A stretch of 64,000 nucleotides of DNA from Streptomyces coeruleorubidus (GCF_028885415.1 NZ_CP118527.1:744001-808000); one strand, 5' to 3'; positions 53,846-63,097 are shown, counted from the first letter of the stretch. Numbers and translations are program-made. The notes: generated by a model not told the origin, from the letters alone.

Positions 53846-55444
53846 GTGACCCCGCCATCAGCCACGACACCGCACCCACGCAACTCGGGCCTGAACGTGG
53901 ACCTCAACCCGGCCGCCGCCGTCGCGCACAACGCCCGCTATCAGGGCGGCTCCATCGCCATCCGCTACCCGGGCGGCGACCTCACCTACGTCCAGCTCGA
54001 CGACAAGGCCGCTCGCCTGGCCACCGTCCTCGCAGACGGCGGCATCGGCGACGGAGACCGGGTCGCTCACCTCGGCCTCAACAGCAGCTCCATTCTCGTC
54101 ACGCTGCTCGCCGCGCACCGGCTGGGGGCCGTCTTCGTCCCGGTCAACTTCCGGCTCGCCGAGGCAGAGTTGGAGGCGGTGCTCGTCGGCAGCGGCGCCA
54201 CAGCCCTCGTCTGCGAGGAGGGACACCGGGAAGGCGTCGACAAAGTACGCGACAGGACCGCCCTCGCGCGTTTCCTCCTGGTGGACGACGACTGCGAGGT
54301 GCCGACCGCGGGCGCATCGGGCTGGGAGCCATGGGCACCCCGCATCGCAGCCGCTGCTCCCACGGCTTTCCTCGCCGTCAAGGGTGCCGACGACCCGGCG
54401 ATCCTGATGTTCACCTCCGGCACCACCGGCACGCCCAAGGGTGTCGTCCTCACCCATGGAAACCTCTGGTGGAACTCCGTGAATGTCGAGCTCCGTCTCG
54501 ACACACGTCGTGGCGACGTCACCTATGCCGCCGCTCCGCTGTTCCACATCGGCGCCCTGAACAGCTTCGTGCTCCGCACGCTGGTGCGTGGGGACACGGT
54601 GGTGATCAGACGCGGGTTCGACCCGCAGACGTGTCTCGAAGACCTGGTCACCCACCGGGTCAACTCCACGTTCGGCGTCGCCCAGATGTTCGCCGCCCTG
54701 GCGAGACAACCCGGCCTGTTCGACGAGGACCTGAGCCACCTGCGGTCGATCGTGGTCGCGGGCGCGCCGGTGCCGCCCTCGCTCATCGAGCTCTACGCCA
54801 AGCACGGCGTGCTGCTCCAGCAGGCCTGGGGCCTGACCGAGACGGCACCCTTCGCCACGCATCTGCCCATCGAACGCACCCTGGACAAGATCGGTTCCGC
54901 GGGCATCCCCATGCCGTTCACCGAAGTCCGGGTTGTCGACGCGGCCACCAGCACGCCCCTCCGGCCCGGGGAGCCGGGAGAGATCGTCGTCCGCGGCCCC
55001 AACGTCACCGCCGGCTACTGGAACACCCCGGAGGCGAACCGCGCGGCCTTCGACGAGGAGGGCTGGTTCCACTCGGGCGACATCGGCTACCTCGACGAGG
55101 ACGGTTACCTGTACATCGTCGACCGGCTCAAGGACATGATCATCAGCGGAGGTGAGAACGTCTACCCGGCGGAGGTCGAGCGGGTGCTGGCCTCCATGCC
55201 GGGTGTGGTCGATGTCGCCGTCGTGGGGATTCCCGACGAACAGTGGGGCGAGACCGTACAAGCCGTCGTGAGCGTGGACGACAGGGCGGCGATCACCCTG
55301 GAGGCCGTACACGAGTACGCGGCCGGACAGCTCGCCCGCTACAAGCTGCCCCGACGCCTGAAGATCGTGCCGGCTTTCCCCAGGAACGCCTCGGGAAAGC
55401 TGGACAAGGCCGGCGTCCGGCGGCTGGCCGACGAGGGGAACTGA
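53846..55444 (+). CDS. acyl-CoA synthetase / AMP-dependent ligase
   Basis: 532 residues from a GTG with GAGGAG upstream. ANL superfamily motifs are MFTSGTTGTPKGVVLTHGN (189-207), WGLTETAPF, GYWNTPEANRAAF, GWFHSGDIGYLDEDGYLY, DRLKDMIISGGENVYPAEVE and the C-terminal catalytic Lys518 in PRNASGKLDK. It adenylates a carboxylic acid and joins it to CoA. The substrate pocket cannot be read, but nearby decarboxylase-like amidohydrolases and a cupin suggest an aromatic or short-chain acid. It lies two bases before the next small gene. Confidence 0.92.
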   Translation: MTPPSATTPHPRNSGLNVDLNPAAAVAHNARYQGGSIAIRYPGGDLTYVQLDDKAARLATVLADGGIGDGDRVAHLGLNSSSILVTLLAAHRLGAVFVPVNFRLAEAELEAVLVGSGATALVCEEGHREGVDKVRDRTALARFLLVDDDCEVPTAGASGWEPWAPRIAAAAPTAFLAVKGADDPAILMFTSGTTGTPKGVVLTHGNLWWNSVNVELRLDTRRGDVTYAAAPLFHIGALNSFVLRTLVRGDTVVIRRGFDPQTCLEDLVTHRVNSTFGVAQMFAALARQPGLFDEDLSHLRSIVVAGAPVPPSLIELYAKHGVLLQQAWGLTETAPFATHLPIERTLDKIGSAGIPMPFTEVRVVDAATSTPLRPGEPGEIVVRGPNVTAGYWNTPEANRAAFDEEGWFHSGDIGYLDEDGYLYIVDRLKDMIISGGENVYPAEVERVLASMPGVVDVAVVGIPDEQWGETVQAVVSVDDRAAITLEAVHEYAAGQLARYKLPRRLKIVPAFPRNASGKLDKAGVRRLADEGN

Positions 55445-55446
55445 CG

Positions 55447-55905
55447 ATGCTCACCGTGCCGGCCCTGCCCGCGCTCGACATCCCCGGCCCCTGGCAGACC
55501 ACCGTGGAGTCGTGGACTCGCTTCACGGGCAGTCTGCGCCTGCGCGGCCCGAGCGGCGAGGCCGTCGTCGCAGTGGAACGCTGCGCGGCCGGCCGGCTCC
55601 GCGACACCTATCCGGTCGGTGCCCGGGACGTGGAACTGCTGATCCACACCGGCCTGCGGGCCGAGAACCTGCCGGAAATCCTCCGGCCGCTGGTACGTGC
55701 CGTCCGGGCAGCGGATCCCGGCTGCCGCCGGGTGGTCTATGCCGTCACGGAGGGCGCCCGGGCCGGCGTCGAGGCCGCGGAGGCGACCGGCTTCCGGTAC
55801 GCCGTCGACGTCGATCTCCAGGACGAGCAGCTGAGCCTGCTGGTGGCCGAACCCGACTGGGTCACCGCCACGGACATGGACCTGGATCACGTACCGGGAA
55901 CCTGA
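55447..55905 (+). CDS. small GNAT-like protein
   Basis: 152 residues immediately after the ligase. The middle part (about 60-125) with a repeated Arg-rich helix, VVYAVTEGARAGVEAAEATG and FRYAVDVDLQDEQLSLLVAEP recalls the second half of GNAT acetyltransferases (A-A-x-x-A-G-F-x-x). The acetyl-CoA P-loop is not clear, so activity is uncertain. It is co-transcribed with the acyl-CoA ligase and could modify or regulate it. Confidence 0.55.
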   Translation: MLTVPALPALDIPGPWQTTVESWTRFTGSLRLRGPSGEAVVAVERCAAGRLRDTYPVGARDVELLIHTGLRAENLPEILRPLVRAVRAADPGCRRVVYAVTEGARAGVEAAEATGFRYAVDVDLQDEQLSLLVAEPDWVTATDMDLDHVPGT

Positions 55906-55993
55906 CGAGCCGGGGCTTGGCTCGGCATCGGCAGATACCGCGGTTGAGCGGCTGTTCCCGGTGCGGACGGGTCGCCTCGTCGCCCGGTCCTCC

Positions 55994-56518
55994 TCAGCCC
56001 TGGACGGTGGCAGGGCTCTGCATCCGGGCGAAGGCGCGGGGGAAAAGTTCGGCGCCGTGGCGTCCCAGCCCGGCGCGATCGGCCGGTGAGAGGAGAGGGC
56101 TGGTGCGCAACAGGCGGACGTTGTGCTGCAGCACCTCCTCGCCGGCACAGGGCGCGCCGAAGTCGGACCCGTAGAGGACGTGGTCGGGAGAGGTCACGGC
56201 CAGCAGTGCGGACAGGCTCGGCAGGGAACCGGACATGGCGGTGTCGTACCAGAACCGTGAGGCGGCCTGCTCGATCTGCGCGGCGGTGACCTGCTGGGTA
56301 TTGCCCACCCAGTCCTCGCCGGCGAGCATGCCCACTCGCCCGGACAGGGCCGGGAAGCACCCTCCCGCGTGGGGAAGCACGACCTGCACGTCCGGCGCGG
56401 CCTCAAGAGTGCGGTGCCACAGCATGTCGACCACAACCCGCGCGGTGTCGAAGCCGACCTCGAACAAAGGGGTGGGCAGGTCCAGGACCGGCCTGCTGAA
56501 GGGGGGGTGTACGAGCAC
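55994..56518 (-). pseudogene. amidohydrolase (decarboxylase-type) C-terminal half
   Basis: 174 codons starting inside the barrel: VVDMLWHRTLEAAPDVQVVL, PHAGGCFPALSGR and HVLYGSDFGAP, the late metal-binding His and Asp motifs of ACMSD/gamma-resorcylate-decarboxylase-like amidohydrolases. The first half, with the N-terminal metal motif, is missing. Likely a truncated relative of the two intact copies nearby. Confidence 0.7.
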
Positions 56519-56701
56519 GGTCGCACCGCGTCAAGGCAGCACTCCAGCGGCTTGGCCTGCCGGCCGTGACACATCGGCACCAGCGCCTGCCCTGGCCTCA
56601 AGTCCGGGCACTACCCGGTCAGTCCGCCCCCCTCTCATCGGTCGGCACCTGCCCACGAATGGCGTGGCCCCGTGCCAGGGCATCTCGAAAGGCAACCGAG
56701 T

Positions 56702-57250
56702 TCAGCGCTCGGCGGTGGTGTGGTCCCATTCCGGATGGAATTCGATGCCGAACTCCTCACCCCCCACCCGGTAGTCCTCCATGACAGGAGCGATCGGCTC
56801 CGTGGGAAGCTCAGGCGAATCGGTCGGCACACCCAAGGCATGCACGTAGCGTTCGAACCCGCCGGTATTGATTCCGGCCATCCGCGCCGTACTGGACTGG
56901 ATCTGGAAGGTGTGCATGGTTCCGGCCGGGATGAAGAGGAAGTCGTTCCGCTCCAGTGTCGTCGCCATCCTGAGACCTTGCAGGTCATCTGCCCACACCC
57001 GAACGGCGCCGTCCAGGACCCAGATGGTGTGGTGGACCCCCGGGTGCAGATGGGCCGGGATCACATCACCGCGAGGACCTTCGATGAGCTGGAGCCCGAA
57101 CTGGCCACCGGTCTCATCGCCACTGACCAGCACCGTGGCCACCTGGTCCACGAGGACCGAGTGCTCTCCTTCGCCGGATCGGAGCACATACGGCTGAGGA
57201 CGGCCCGGCAGACCGTTCCATCCCTTGTGCGTGCGGTTGTCCTTGGTCAT
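56702..57250 (-). CDS. cupin-domain protein (quercetin-dioxygenase-like)
   Basis: 182 residues. A single clear cupin barrel carries metal ligands in VIPAHLHPGVHHTIWVLDGA and the second motif FIPAGTMHTFQ. The N-terminal half resembles one cupin of quercetin 2,3-dioxygenases. It probably binds Fe, Ni or Mn and acts on a phenolic or other organic acid. It is placed between an amidohydrolase remnant and an intact amidohydrolase, all on the minus strand. Confidence 0.8.
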   Translation of the reverse strand: MTKDNRTHKGWNGLPGRPQPYVLRSGEGEHSVLVDQVATVLVSGDETGGQFGLQLIEGPRGDVIPAHLHPGVHHTIWVLDGAVRVWADDLQGLRMATTLERNDFLFIPAGTMHTFQIQSSTARMAGINTGGFERYVHALGVPTDSPELPTEPIAPVMEDYRVGGEEFGIEFHPEWDHTTAER

Positions 57251-57529
57251 TGCATACTCCCTTTGTGCTCCACTGTTCGCCCCCGTCGTCCACAGGTGCG
57301 GGCGCCACGAGGTATCGCTACGGCGCGGTCAGTCCGCGACCACGCCTCCCGCGTTACCCGGACCCATCAGGTCGACTTCCTGGGCTCGGGCCACGGCGGC
57401 AACTGCTGTCCGGCGCGCTCGACTCCCCTGGTGCGCACAGATTCGGGAAGCCCGCTCGGTACCTTTCGTCACCGAGCCCCAGCCGGTCTCCAATCAAGCT
57501 CTTGATGGAAATGGCCTGTTCGGGGGCAG

Positions 57530-57745
57530 GCCCGGGCAGCGTTCGACGAGGCCGACGAGCGCATGGAGCACCTCGGGGTCGTAGACGCAGGTGTCTAAGT
57601 ACAGGTCGCGCGCGGCCTCCCACGCCGGCCCTGGCGACGGGTGGCCGACGTAGATGCCCCCGGAAGATGGCGGGCATGGTGACCACGCGATGGCCCAGTT
57701 CGTCGGCGGTCCGCAGGAGGAACACGGCGGAGCCGGGGGCTCGGA
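57530..57745 (-). pseudogene. second amidohydrolase remnant
   Basis: Frames on the minus strand give ADELGHRVVTMPAIF and, shifted, GIYVGHPSPGPAWEAARDLY and LDTCVYDPEVLHALVGLV. The second part has the aromatic-x-D-T-x-x-x-D-P pattern of ACMSD-like amidohydrolase barrels. Frameshifted and lacking both ends. It abuts the stop of the intact gene at 57746. Confidence 0.5.
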
Positions 57746-58774
57746 TCAGAGCCGGAACAGGGTTTCGGCGTTGCGGTGCATGATCTTGTGTCGTTCGCTC
57801 TCGTCGAGGGGCAGATTGTCGAGGAACTCGCGGGTGCCGTCGAGGGTGAGGTAGGGGTAGTCGACCGACCAGATGACCCGGTCGAGGCCGATGGTGTCGC
57901 GGATGAATCGGACGTGGGGGGCGTCGAAGAGCCCGCTCGGGGTCACCCAGACATGAGCGCGGTAGGTGTCGGTGATGGTCTTCGACAGGCCGGTGACGCT
58001 GGTGGGCAGGATGTCGTCGAGACGGTGCAGGGAGTACGGCACCATTTCGCCCCAGTGGCCGCTGATGACCTGCAGGGCGGGGAATCGCTCGAAGACGCCG
58101 GACAGGATCAGGCGCAGCACGTGGATCCCGGCCTCGTGATGCCATCCCCAGCCGCCGAGGGAGAATCCGGCGGTCACCTCGTCGGGCAGCCCCGCGTAGT
58201 AGGCCTGTTGGACTTCGGGGAGGGGATGGAACGGGTGAAGATACAGCGGCACCTGCAGGGCGGCGAGTCTGCCCAGCACCGGTTCGTAGCGGGGATCGTC
58301 GAGGAACCGGTCGCCGGGGCGCCCGGCGAGCAGAGCTCCGCGCAGGCCGAGTTCGCCGACGGCGCGGTCGAGTTCGTCAGCGGCAGCCTGTGGGGCCTGC
58401 CAGGGCAGCACGGCGAAACCTTGCAGGCGTTGCGGATCAGCAGCGATCGCCTGGGCGAGCCGGTCGTTGGCGGCTCGGGTCAATGCGACGGCCTGCTCAT
58501 CGGGGGCGAGTTGGGCCGGGCTGGTGTAGGACACGATCTGCAGGTCGATGCCGTACTCGTCCATGGCGCGGATCCGGTCGGCGCCGAGATCGGTGCCCAG
58601 CCGCATGGCCTCGCTCATCTCGACCACACTGGGCCGGTGCCGGTCACGGGGATGACTGGTGGCTTTGGGGGAGCTCAGCCACCGCATGTACGGGGCTTCG
58701 CGGTGCAGAGTGGGCTGCGCCGCCCGCATGATGGCCGGGTCGACAGCGTGTTCTTCGATGCAGACCAGTCGCAT
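57746..58774 (-). CDS. amidohydrolase family protein (decarboxylase-like)
   Basis: 342 residues from ATG 58774. N-terminal IEEHAV provides the first metal ligands; ALQVPLYLHPFHPLP, the metal His in VISGHWGEMVPY and the catalytic Asp in IWSVDYPYLTLDG complete the site. This is the ACMSD/gamma-resorcylate-decarboxylase branch of the metal-dependent amidohydrolases, which decarboxylate or hydrate aromatic acids. A second intact homologue lies 382 nt upstream on the same strand. Substrate unknown. Confidence 0.87.
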   Translation of the reverse strand: MRLVCIEEHAVDPAIMRAAQPTLHREAPYMRWLSSPKATSHPRDRHRPSVVEMSEAMRLGTDLGADRIRAMDEYGIDLQIVSYTSPAQLAPDEQAVALTRAANDRLAQAIAADPQRLQGFAVLPWQAPQAAADELDRAVGELGLRGALLAGRPGDRFLDDPRYEPVLGRLAALQVPLYLHPFHPLPEVQQAYYAGLPDEVTAGFSLGGWGWHHEAGIHVLRLILSGVFERFPALQVISGHWGEMVPYSLHRLDDILPTSVTGLSKTITDTYRAHVWVTPSGLFDAPHVRFIRDTIGLDRVIWSVDYPYLTLDGTREFLDNLPLDESERHKIMHRNAETLFRL

Positions 58775-59156
58775 CGCAAGCTCTTTCTTCGCGCCATGTG
58801 GAGAGGAACTGGAGTGGTTGGACGGGCGCAGACTCGTACTCCGCCAAAGGCCGGCTTGACGATTTCCTTGCACCGCTGCAGGAATGTGCTGGTTGCGCTG
58901 CCATGAGGCTCGTACGGCACCGTGTCATCGAGCCCGGCGTATCTTCGTCGGCCTCATCACTAGCTTGCGCCGAGCTGCCAGCGTGGACGGGCCGGTATCG
59001 GTGGCGTCGGCATTGCGGGCCTGCACTGGTAGGTGCTTGGAGGTCACGGTGTGACCGGCGCCTCGGAGACGGTCCGGGCCGGGCCGTCTCCGGGGCCGCC
59101 CGGAGCGTGAGGTTCCGCTGCCCACCCTGCCCCGAGGGCGGCGTGGGCAGCCTCGT
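58775..59156. other. 382-nt intergenic stretch between two amidohydrolase genes
   Basis: No recognisable gene, repeat or operator. Probably contains the promoter of the downstream amidohydrolase. Confidence 0.5.
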
Positions 59157-60116
59157 TCACAGGTGCAGGATTCGTTCGGCGTTTCCGTGAGCGATGCGTT
59201 CGATGTCGGCAGGGGCGTAGGGCGCGGTGCGCAGGAACTCGACCGCCTCCACGGTGGACTCGAAGGGGTAGTCGACGGCGAACAGGACCCTGTCGATACC
59301 GACGGCGTGGGTGGCGCCCAGGAGGGCTGCGTGGGAGCAGACGCCGCTGGTGGTCACGTACAGGTTGTTGCGGACGTAGTGGGACGGCAGGTGCCGCATC
59401 TTGTTGACGGAGTTCACCACTTTGAAGCGACTGTCGAGGCGGGCCAGCTGGAACGGCAGCAGTTCCCCCATGTGCCCGAGCGTCACCGATGCCCCCGGGA
59501 AGTCGTCGAACACCCCGCCGTGGATCAGCCGGAGGGCGTGGCCACCCACACGCGCCGTCCACCCCCAGGCCATCATGTTGAGCTCGGGGTATCCCGCGAA
59601 GACCTGCCAGTCGTCCGCGGGGACGGCTGCGGGATGGATGTAGAGCGTCACCCCGAGACGTTCCAGCTCCGCCCACAGTGGCCGGAACTGCGGTTCGTCG
59701 AGGTAGTGGCCACGGACATGGTCGTTGTGCAGCACTCCCTTGAGCCCCAGCTCCTCCACCGCCCGGCGCAGCTCGATGACGGCGGCGGCGGGGTCCTGCA
59801 GCGGCAGTGCCGCGAAGCCGGCGAATCGTGTCGGGTGAGCGGCGATCACGCCGGCCAGATAGTCGTTGACCCGCCGCGCGGCGGCGACGGCCTCGGCCGG
59901 ATCGTCGATGACTTCCACGCCGGGCGTGGTGAGCGACAGGACCTGCATGTCCACGCCGCCCGCATCCATCTCCGCCAGCCGCTGGTCCGTGAGATCAGCC
60001 AGCCGCGACCCCACCTCCTTGAGCCACTGGCCTCCCAGGTCGTCGCCCGAGCCTCCCATGGACCACGGGATCACGTCGGGCGCCGAGAACGCCTCCTCGA
60101 CAGCGATGACACGCAT
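59157..60116 (-). CDS. amidohydrolase family protein (gamma-resorcylate decarboxylase-like)
   Basis: 319 residues. Metal-site motifs are VEEAF at the N-terminus, LYIHPAAVPADDW, the His in VTLGHMGELLPF and the Asp in LFAVDYPFES. Segments GVDMQVLSLTTPGVE and GVLHNDHVRGHYLDEP fit 2,6-dihydroxybenzoate (gamma-resorcylate) decarboxylases closely. It is divergent from a MarR regulator with tandem palindromes overlapping its promoter, so it is likely induced by an aromatic acid. Confidence 0.88.
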   Translation of the reverse strand: MRVIAVEEAFSAPDVIPWSMGGSGDDLGGQWLKEVGSRLADLTDQRLAEMDAGGVDMQVLSLTTPGVEVIDDPAEAVAAARRVNDYLAGVIAAHPTRFAGFAALPLQDPAAAVIELRRAVEELGLKGVLHNDHVRGHYLDEPQFRPLWAELERLGVTLYIHPAAVPADDWQVFAGYPELNMMAWGWTARVGGHALRLIHGGVFDDFPGASVTLGHMGELLPFQLARLDSRFKVVNSVNKMRHLPSHYVRNNLYVTTSGVCSHAALLGATHAVGIDRVLFAVDYPFESTVEAVEFLRTAPYAPADIERIAHGNAERILHL

Positions 60117-60133
60117 AACTTCCTCCCGAATGC

Positions 60134-60159
60134 TAGGTAACCTAATAATAGGCTACCTA
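60134..60159. promoter_or_regulatory. two palindromic MarR-type sites
   Basis: TAGGTAACCTA (60134-60144) and TAGGCTACCTA (60149-60159) are each palindromic and start 15 bp apart, 18 nt before the amidohydrolase ATG and about 100 nt before the MarR gene. Their AT content stands out. MarR dimers bind such short palindromes. Confidence 0.75.
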
Positions 60160-60257
60160 ATAAAATGCGCAAGAGGTCGCCCGGCGCCGTTCCTGCCGGC
60201 CACTACGATCGGCCTGTCGCGTCCGGCGCATTGCTCCACACCAGAAAGCGGATCCTC

Positions 60258-60761
60258 ATGCCTGCCTCCCCACCGGAACCCGAGCCGCTAGCCCGGCTGT
60301 TGTGGCGCGCGCACAACTGGTTCCGGGCCGCCCTGATCGCTGCTCTGGAGAAGCAGGACGGCCCGGCCGGGATCAGCGCGGCTCATCTGACACTGCTCAG
60401 CCAGCTCCCGTCTGAGGGCGCGAGCATCGCCGAGCTGGCCCGCCGACTGGGCGTCAGCTCCCCGACGGCACATCAGTGGGTCCACGAGCTGGCCGTCCTC
60501 GACGTCGTGACCGTCGAACCCCACCCCTCCTCCGCCCGGTCCAGACTCGTCCGCCTCACCGAGTCAGGTCACCGGCGCAGGGCAGAGACGATGCAGCTCC
60601 TGGCCGGACTGGAATCCGCCCTCGCTGATCGCATCGGTGCCACCGCCGTGACCGCCCTGCGCACCGCGCTCGAGGCCCCCTGGGGATCCCCTGAGCCCGC
60701 GACCGACGACAACTCTGAGCCCACGGCCCGCCGCCGGCGGCAAAAGGACGATCGCCAGTGA
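60258..60761 (+). CDS. MarR-family transcriptional regulator
   Basis: 167 residues from ATG 60258. Winged helix with recognition region SIAELARRLGVSSPTAHQWV and wing VEPHPSSARSRLVRLTESG. The C-terminal tail is charged. MarR proteins are usually repressors released by phenolic ligands. It is divergent from the gamma-resorcylate-decarboxylase-like gene, with two palindromes between them, so self-regulation and control of that enzyme are likely. Confidence 0.9.
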   Translation: MPASPPEPEPLARLLWRAHNWFRAALIAALEKQDGPAGISAAHLTLLSQLPSEGASIAELARRLGVSSPTAHQWVHELAVLDVVTVEPHPSSARSRLVRLTESGHRRRAETMQLLAGLESALADRIGATAVTALRTALEAPWGSPEPATDDNSEPTARRRRQKDDRQ

Positions 60762-60839
60762 CCCCTTGAGGACGACCCCGCCCCCACGGGAAGACCGGCG
60801 CCGATCTCCCCGGAGCACTGCGACAACAGTCCAGGCAGG

Positions 60840-61372
60840 CCTGATTCTCAGATCGCCATCAGGATCCGTTGCCCCCGTGGACACACCGCGCACAGCGCCG
60901 GGCCTCCTCGGCCCCGGACCAGCAGGGCCACGGCCGTGGCGAGCCCTCCGCCCGCGCTGTCCCCGGCGACGCCCAGCGGGCCGCGTCGATGCCCAGCTCC
61001 TCGGGCGCGAGCCGGTAGTCCACCGAGACCACCACAGCGCCGACCTGGTCGGCGATGCGCAGCAGGTCGGAGTGACAGAAGTCCAAACTGCCCACCACAT
61101 AGCCGCCGCCGTGCAGGTACACAAGGCCGGGCAGGCCGGTGTCCGCCACCTCGACGCCGACCGGGGTGTAGATCCGGACGGGGACCTGCGGTGCACCCTC
61201 AGGCCCCGGGACGAGAGTGTCGCGGACGCCGACCGGCCGGGCCGGCTCGTACACGGACAGGTGCGCCCTCATCTCCTTCTCGGCCGCACAGGCGGCGGCG
61301 GTGTCAGCGAGCGGGCAGATCGTTGATCATCGGGACCCAGTGGGCAAGCTCGGGGTCGAAGACGTAGGACAC
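60840..61372 (-). pseudogene. HSL-family alpha/beta hydrolase (esterase/lipase), degraded
   Basis: It begins at GTG 61372 with FDPELAHWVPMINDLPA, soon stopped, then in another frame LPGLVYLHGGGYVVGS and VVVSVDYRLAPE (oxyanion HGGG). Then in a third frame comes a GDSAGGGLA-type nucleophile segment before the match ends near 60840. The catalytic Asp and His are gone. At least two frameshifts and a 3' loss. Confidence 0.7.
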
Positions 61373-61436
61373 GGGCCCGCTCCTCAGAAACGTCTCCCTC
61401 ACGCGATCTTCGGGACGGCAGACAGAATCCCGCGCG

Positions 61437-61461
61437 ATACGTGACACCAGCCGTCAGGATT
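61437..61461. promoter_or_regulatory. candidate WYL-regulator operator, copy 1
   Basis: ATACGTGACACC-A-G-C-CGTCAGGATT, containing the dyad TGAC-N7-GTCA. It overlaps the esterase stop codon and lies 65 nt upstream of the HSL-hydrolase remnant start. It matches copy 2 at 23 of 25 positions. Confidence 0.6.
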
Positions 61462-63001
61462 CCGAGAGCATTTCCGCAGGCCAAAGTGCGGTGATGTCGT
61501 CGGCCGGGGGTTCGGTGATCATGCGGTCGGCGTCGGCCGGGGAGCCGCCGATGGCCCGGGAGCTACCTGCGGCTCGAGGGTCGTACGGCGGCCAGCCCGG
61601 GGAGCCGGTGGCGGCGAAGGCGGCCCAGGCGCCGACGAGGGTGTCGCGGGCGGTGAGGTGTTCGGGGGTGTCGGCGCCGACGAGGGACAGTTTGTCGAAG
61701 ACGTGGAGCAGGTCGGCGCCGTGGAAGGCACCCATGGCCGGTCCGCACGGTTCGTCGACCAGAAGGTAGTGGTAGGCGCGGCCTCCCGCCCCTGCTTGGG
61801 CCCGGGCCAGACGCGTGGCCGGAATCCGGTAGAGGGCGTCGGTGAGGAAGGCACCTCGCAGGGCTGACAGGTCGTCGGGATCGGCGATGCGGCTCCGGTA
61901 GGCGTCCAGGAGCTTCTCCGGTTCCGTGACACCGGCGCGCCGCATCTCGGTGTACAGGACTGTTTCGCTCTCGGGGCGGAAGGAGTCGCCGCCGATCATC
62001 TGGAAGACGCGGACTTCCTCGCGGGTGGCGCCGACGAGCAGGGGGATGTCGGCGGCGGCGCCGTCGGCGACGGCCTGGTGGGGGGCGACGGGCAGCACGC
62101 TGCCGTCGAGTACGGCACCCCAGGACCGGCCGCCGGGCAGGTTGCGCTGTCCGATGTCGCCGGTGACGACAGTGCTCTGCACGTCCAGGATCCGCTGGCA
62201 GGGAACGGTGAGCAGGTCATCGGGGCTGTCCAGACCGAGCGCGGTGATCAGGTCCTCGGCGATGGTGGTGGCGGTGGCCCGGTCGAAGATCCGGGACGTA
62301 CTGCCGCTCTGGAGGATCGCCTTGTGGAAGAGGCCGGTGGCCGCGGGTGCGGCCAGCAGGGCTCCGATGGAGAAGGCGCCGGCGGACTGCCCCGCCACGG
62401 TGAGGTTGCCGGGGTCACCGCCGAAGGAGGCGATGTTGTCCCGTACCCAGCGCAGTGCGGCCGTCTGGTCCTGGAGGGCGAGGTTGGTCGACCCGACCCA
62501 CTGGCTGCCGAGGTCGGCCAGGTGCAGGAAACCGAGTGCTCCCAGGCGGTAGTTGGCGGTGACGACGACCGTGCCGGTCTGCCGGGCGAGAGCGGCCCCG
62601 TCGCTGTACGGGGGTGCGGCGGAGCCGGCCTCGTATCCGCCGCCGTAGATCCACACGATGACGGGGCGGAGGGCGTCGTCGGGCGCCGTCGTGGGGGTCC
62701 AGACATTGAGATACAGGCAGTCCTCGGACGTCTCCCTGATCTCCGCCGTGGGGAAGCTGGGGAAGGAGGACTTCTGGCTCGCCTCCGGCATCAGGGATGA
62801 CGCGCCCTGCGCGGGCGCCGGTGCGAAGCTGTCGGCCGGGCGGACCCCCTGCCACGGCCGGGGCGGCTGGGGCGGGCGGAACCGCAGCTCACCCACCGGG
62901 GGTGCGGCGAAGGGGATGCCGGCGAAGAGACGACCCCCGTCGGGGAGTGCGCATCCGCGAACGGTTCCCGTGGTGGTCTCGGTCAGGAGTGCGTCTGCCA
63001 T
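61454..63001 (-). CDS. type-B carboxylesterase
   Basis: 515 residues. Motifs of the cholinesterase/PNB-esterase family: LFAGIPFAAPPVGELRF, EDCLYLNVWTP, oxyanion WIYGGGYEAGS, nucleophile Ser in TVAGQSAGAFSIG, Glu in GATREEVRVF and His in GAFHGADLLHVF. No signal peptide is visible. It hydrolyses carboxylic esters. It is divergent from a WYL regulator, and near-identical 25-bp operator-like sequences flank it on both sides. Confidence 0.92.
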   Translation of the reverse strand: MADALLTETTTGTVRGCALPDGGRLFAGIPFAAPPVGELRFRPPQPPRPWQGVRPADSFAPAPAQGASSLMPEASQKSSFPSFPTAEIRETSEDCLYLNVWTPTTAPDDALRPVIVWIYGGGYEAGSAAPPYSDGAALARQTGTVVVTANYRLGALGFLHLADLGSQWVGSTNLALQDQTAALRWVRDNIASFGGDPGNLTVAGQSAGAFSIGALLAAPAATGLFHKAILQSGSTSRIFDRATATTIAEDLITALGLDSPDDLLTVPCQRILDVQSTVVTGDIGQRNLPGGRSWGAVLDGSVLPVAPHQAVADGAAADIPLLVGATREEVRVFQMIGGDSFRPESETVLYTEMRRAGVTEPEKLLDAYRSRIADPDDLSALRGAFLTDALYRIPATRLARAQAGAGGRAYHYLLVDEPCGPAMGAFHGADLLHVFDKLSLVGADTPEHLTARDTLVGAWAAFAATGSPGWPPYDPRAAGSSRAIGGSPADADRMITEPPADDITALWPAEMLSES

Positions 63002-63059
63002 GGCGTGAGTCTGTCTTCCCGTGGAGCGAGGTCAGGTGGGTGGTGTGAGCATTCCACCC

Positions 63060-63084
63060 ATACGTGACACCCGACGTCAGGATT
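63060..63084. promoter_or_regulatory. candidate WYL-regulator operator, copy 2
   Basis: ATACGTGACACC-C-G-A-CGTCAGGATT with the dyad TGAC-N7-GTCA, 59 nt before the esterase start and 14 nt before the regulator start. Suits a repressor controlling both divergent genes. Confidence 0.65.
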
Positions 63085-63097
63085 TACGCTCACTCGT

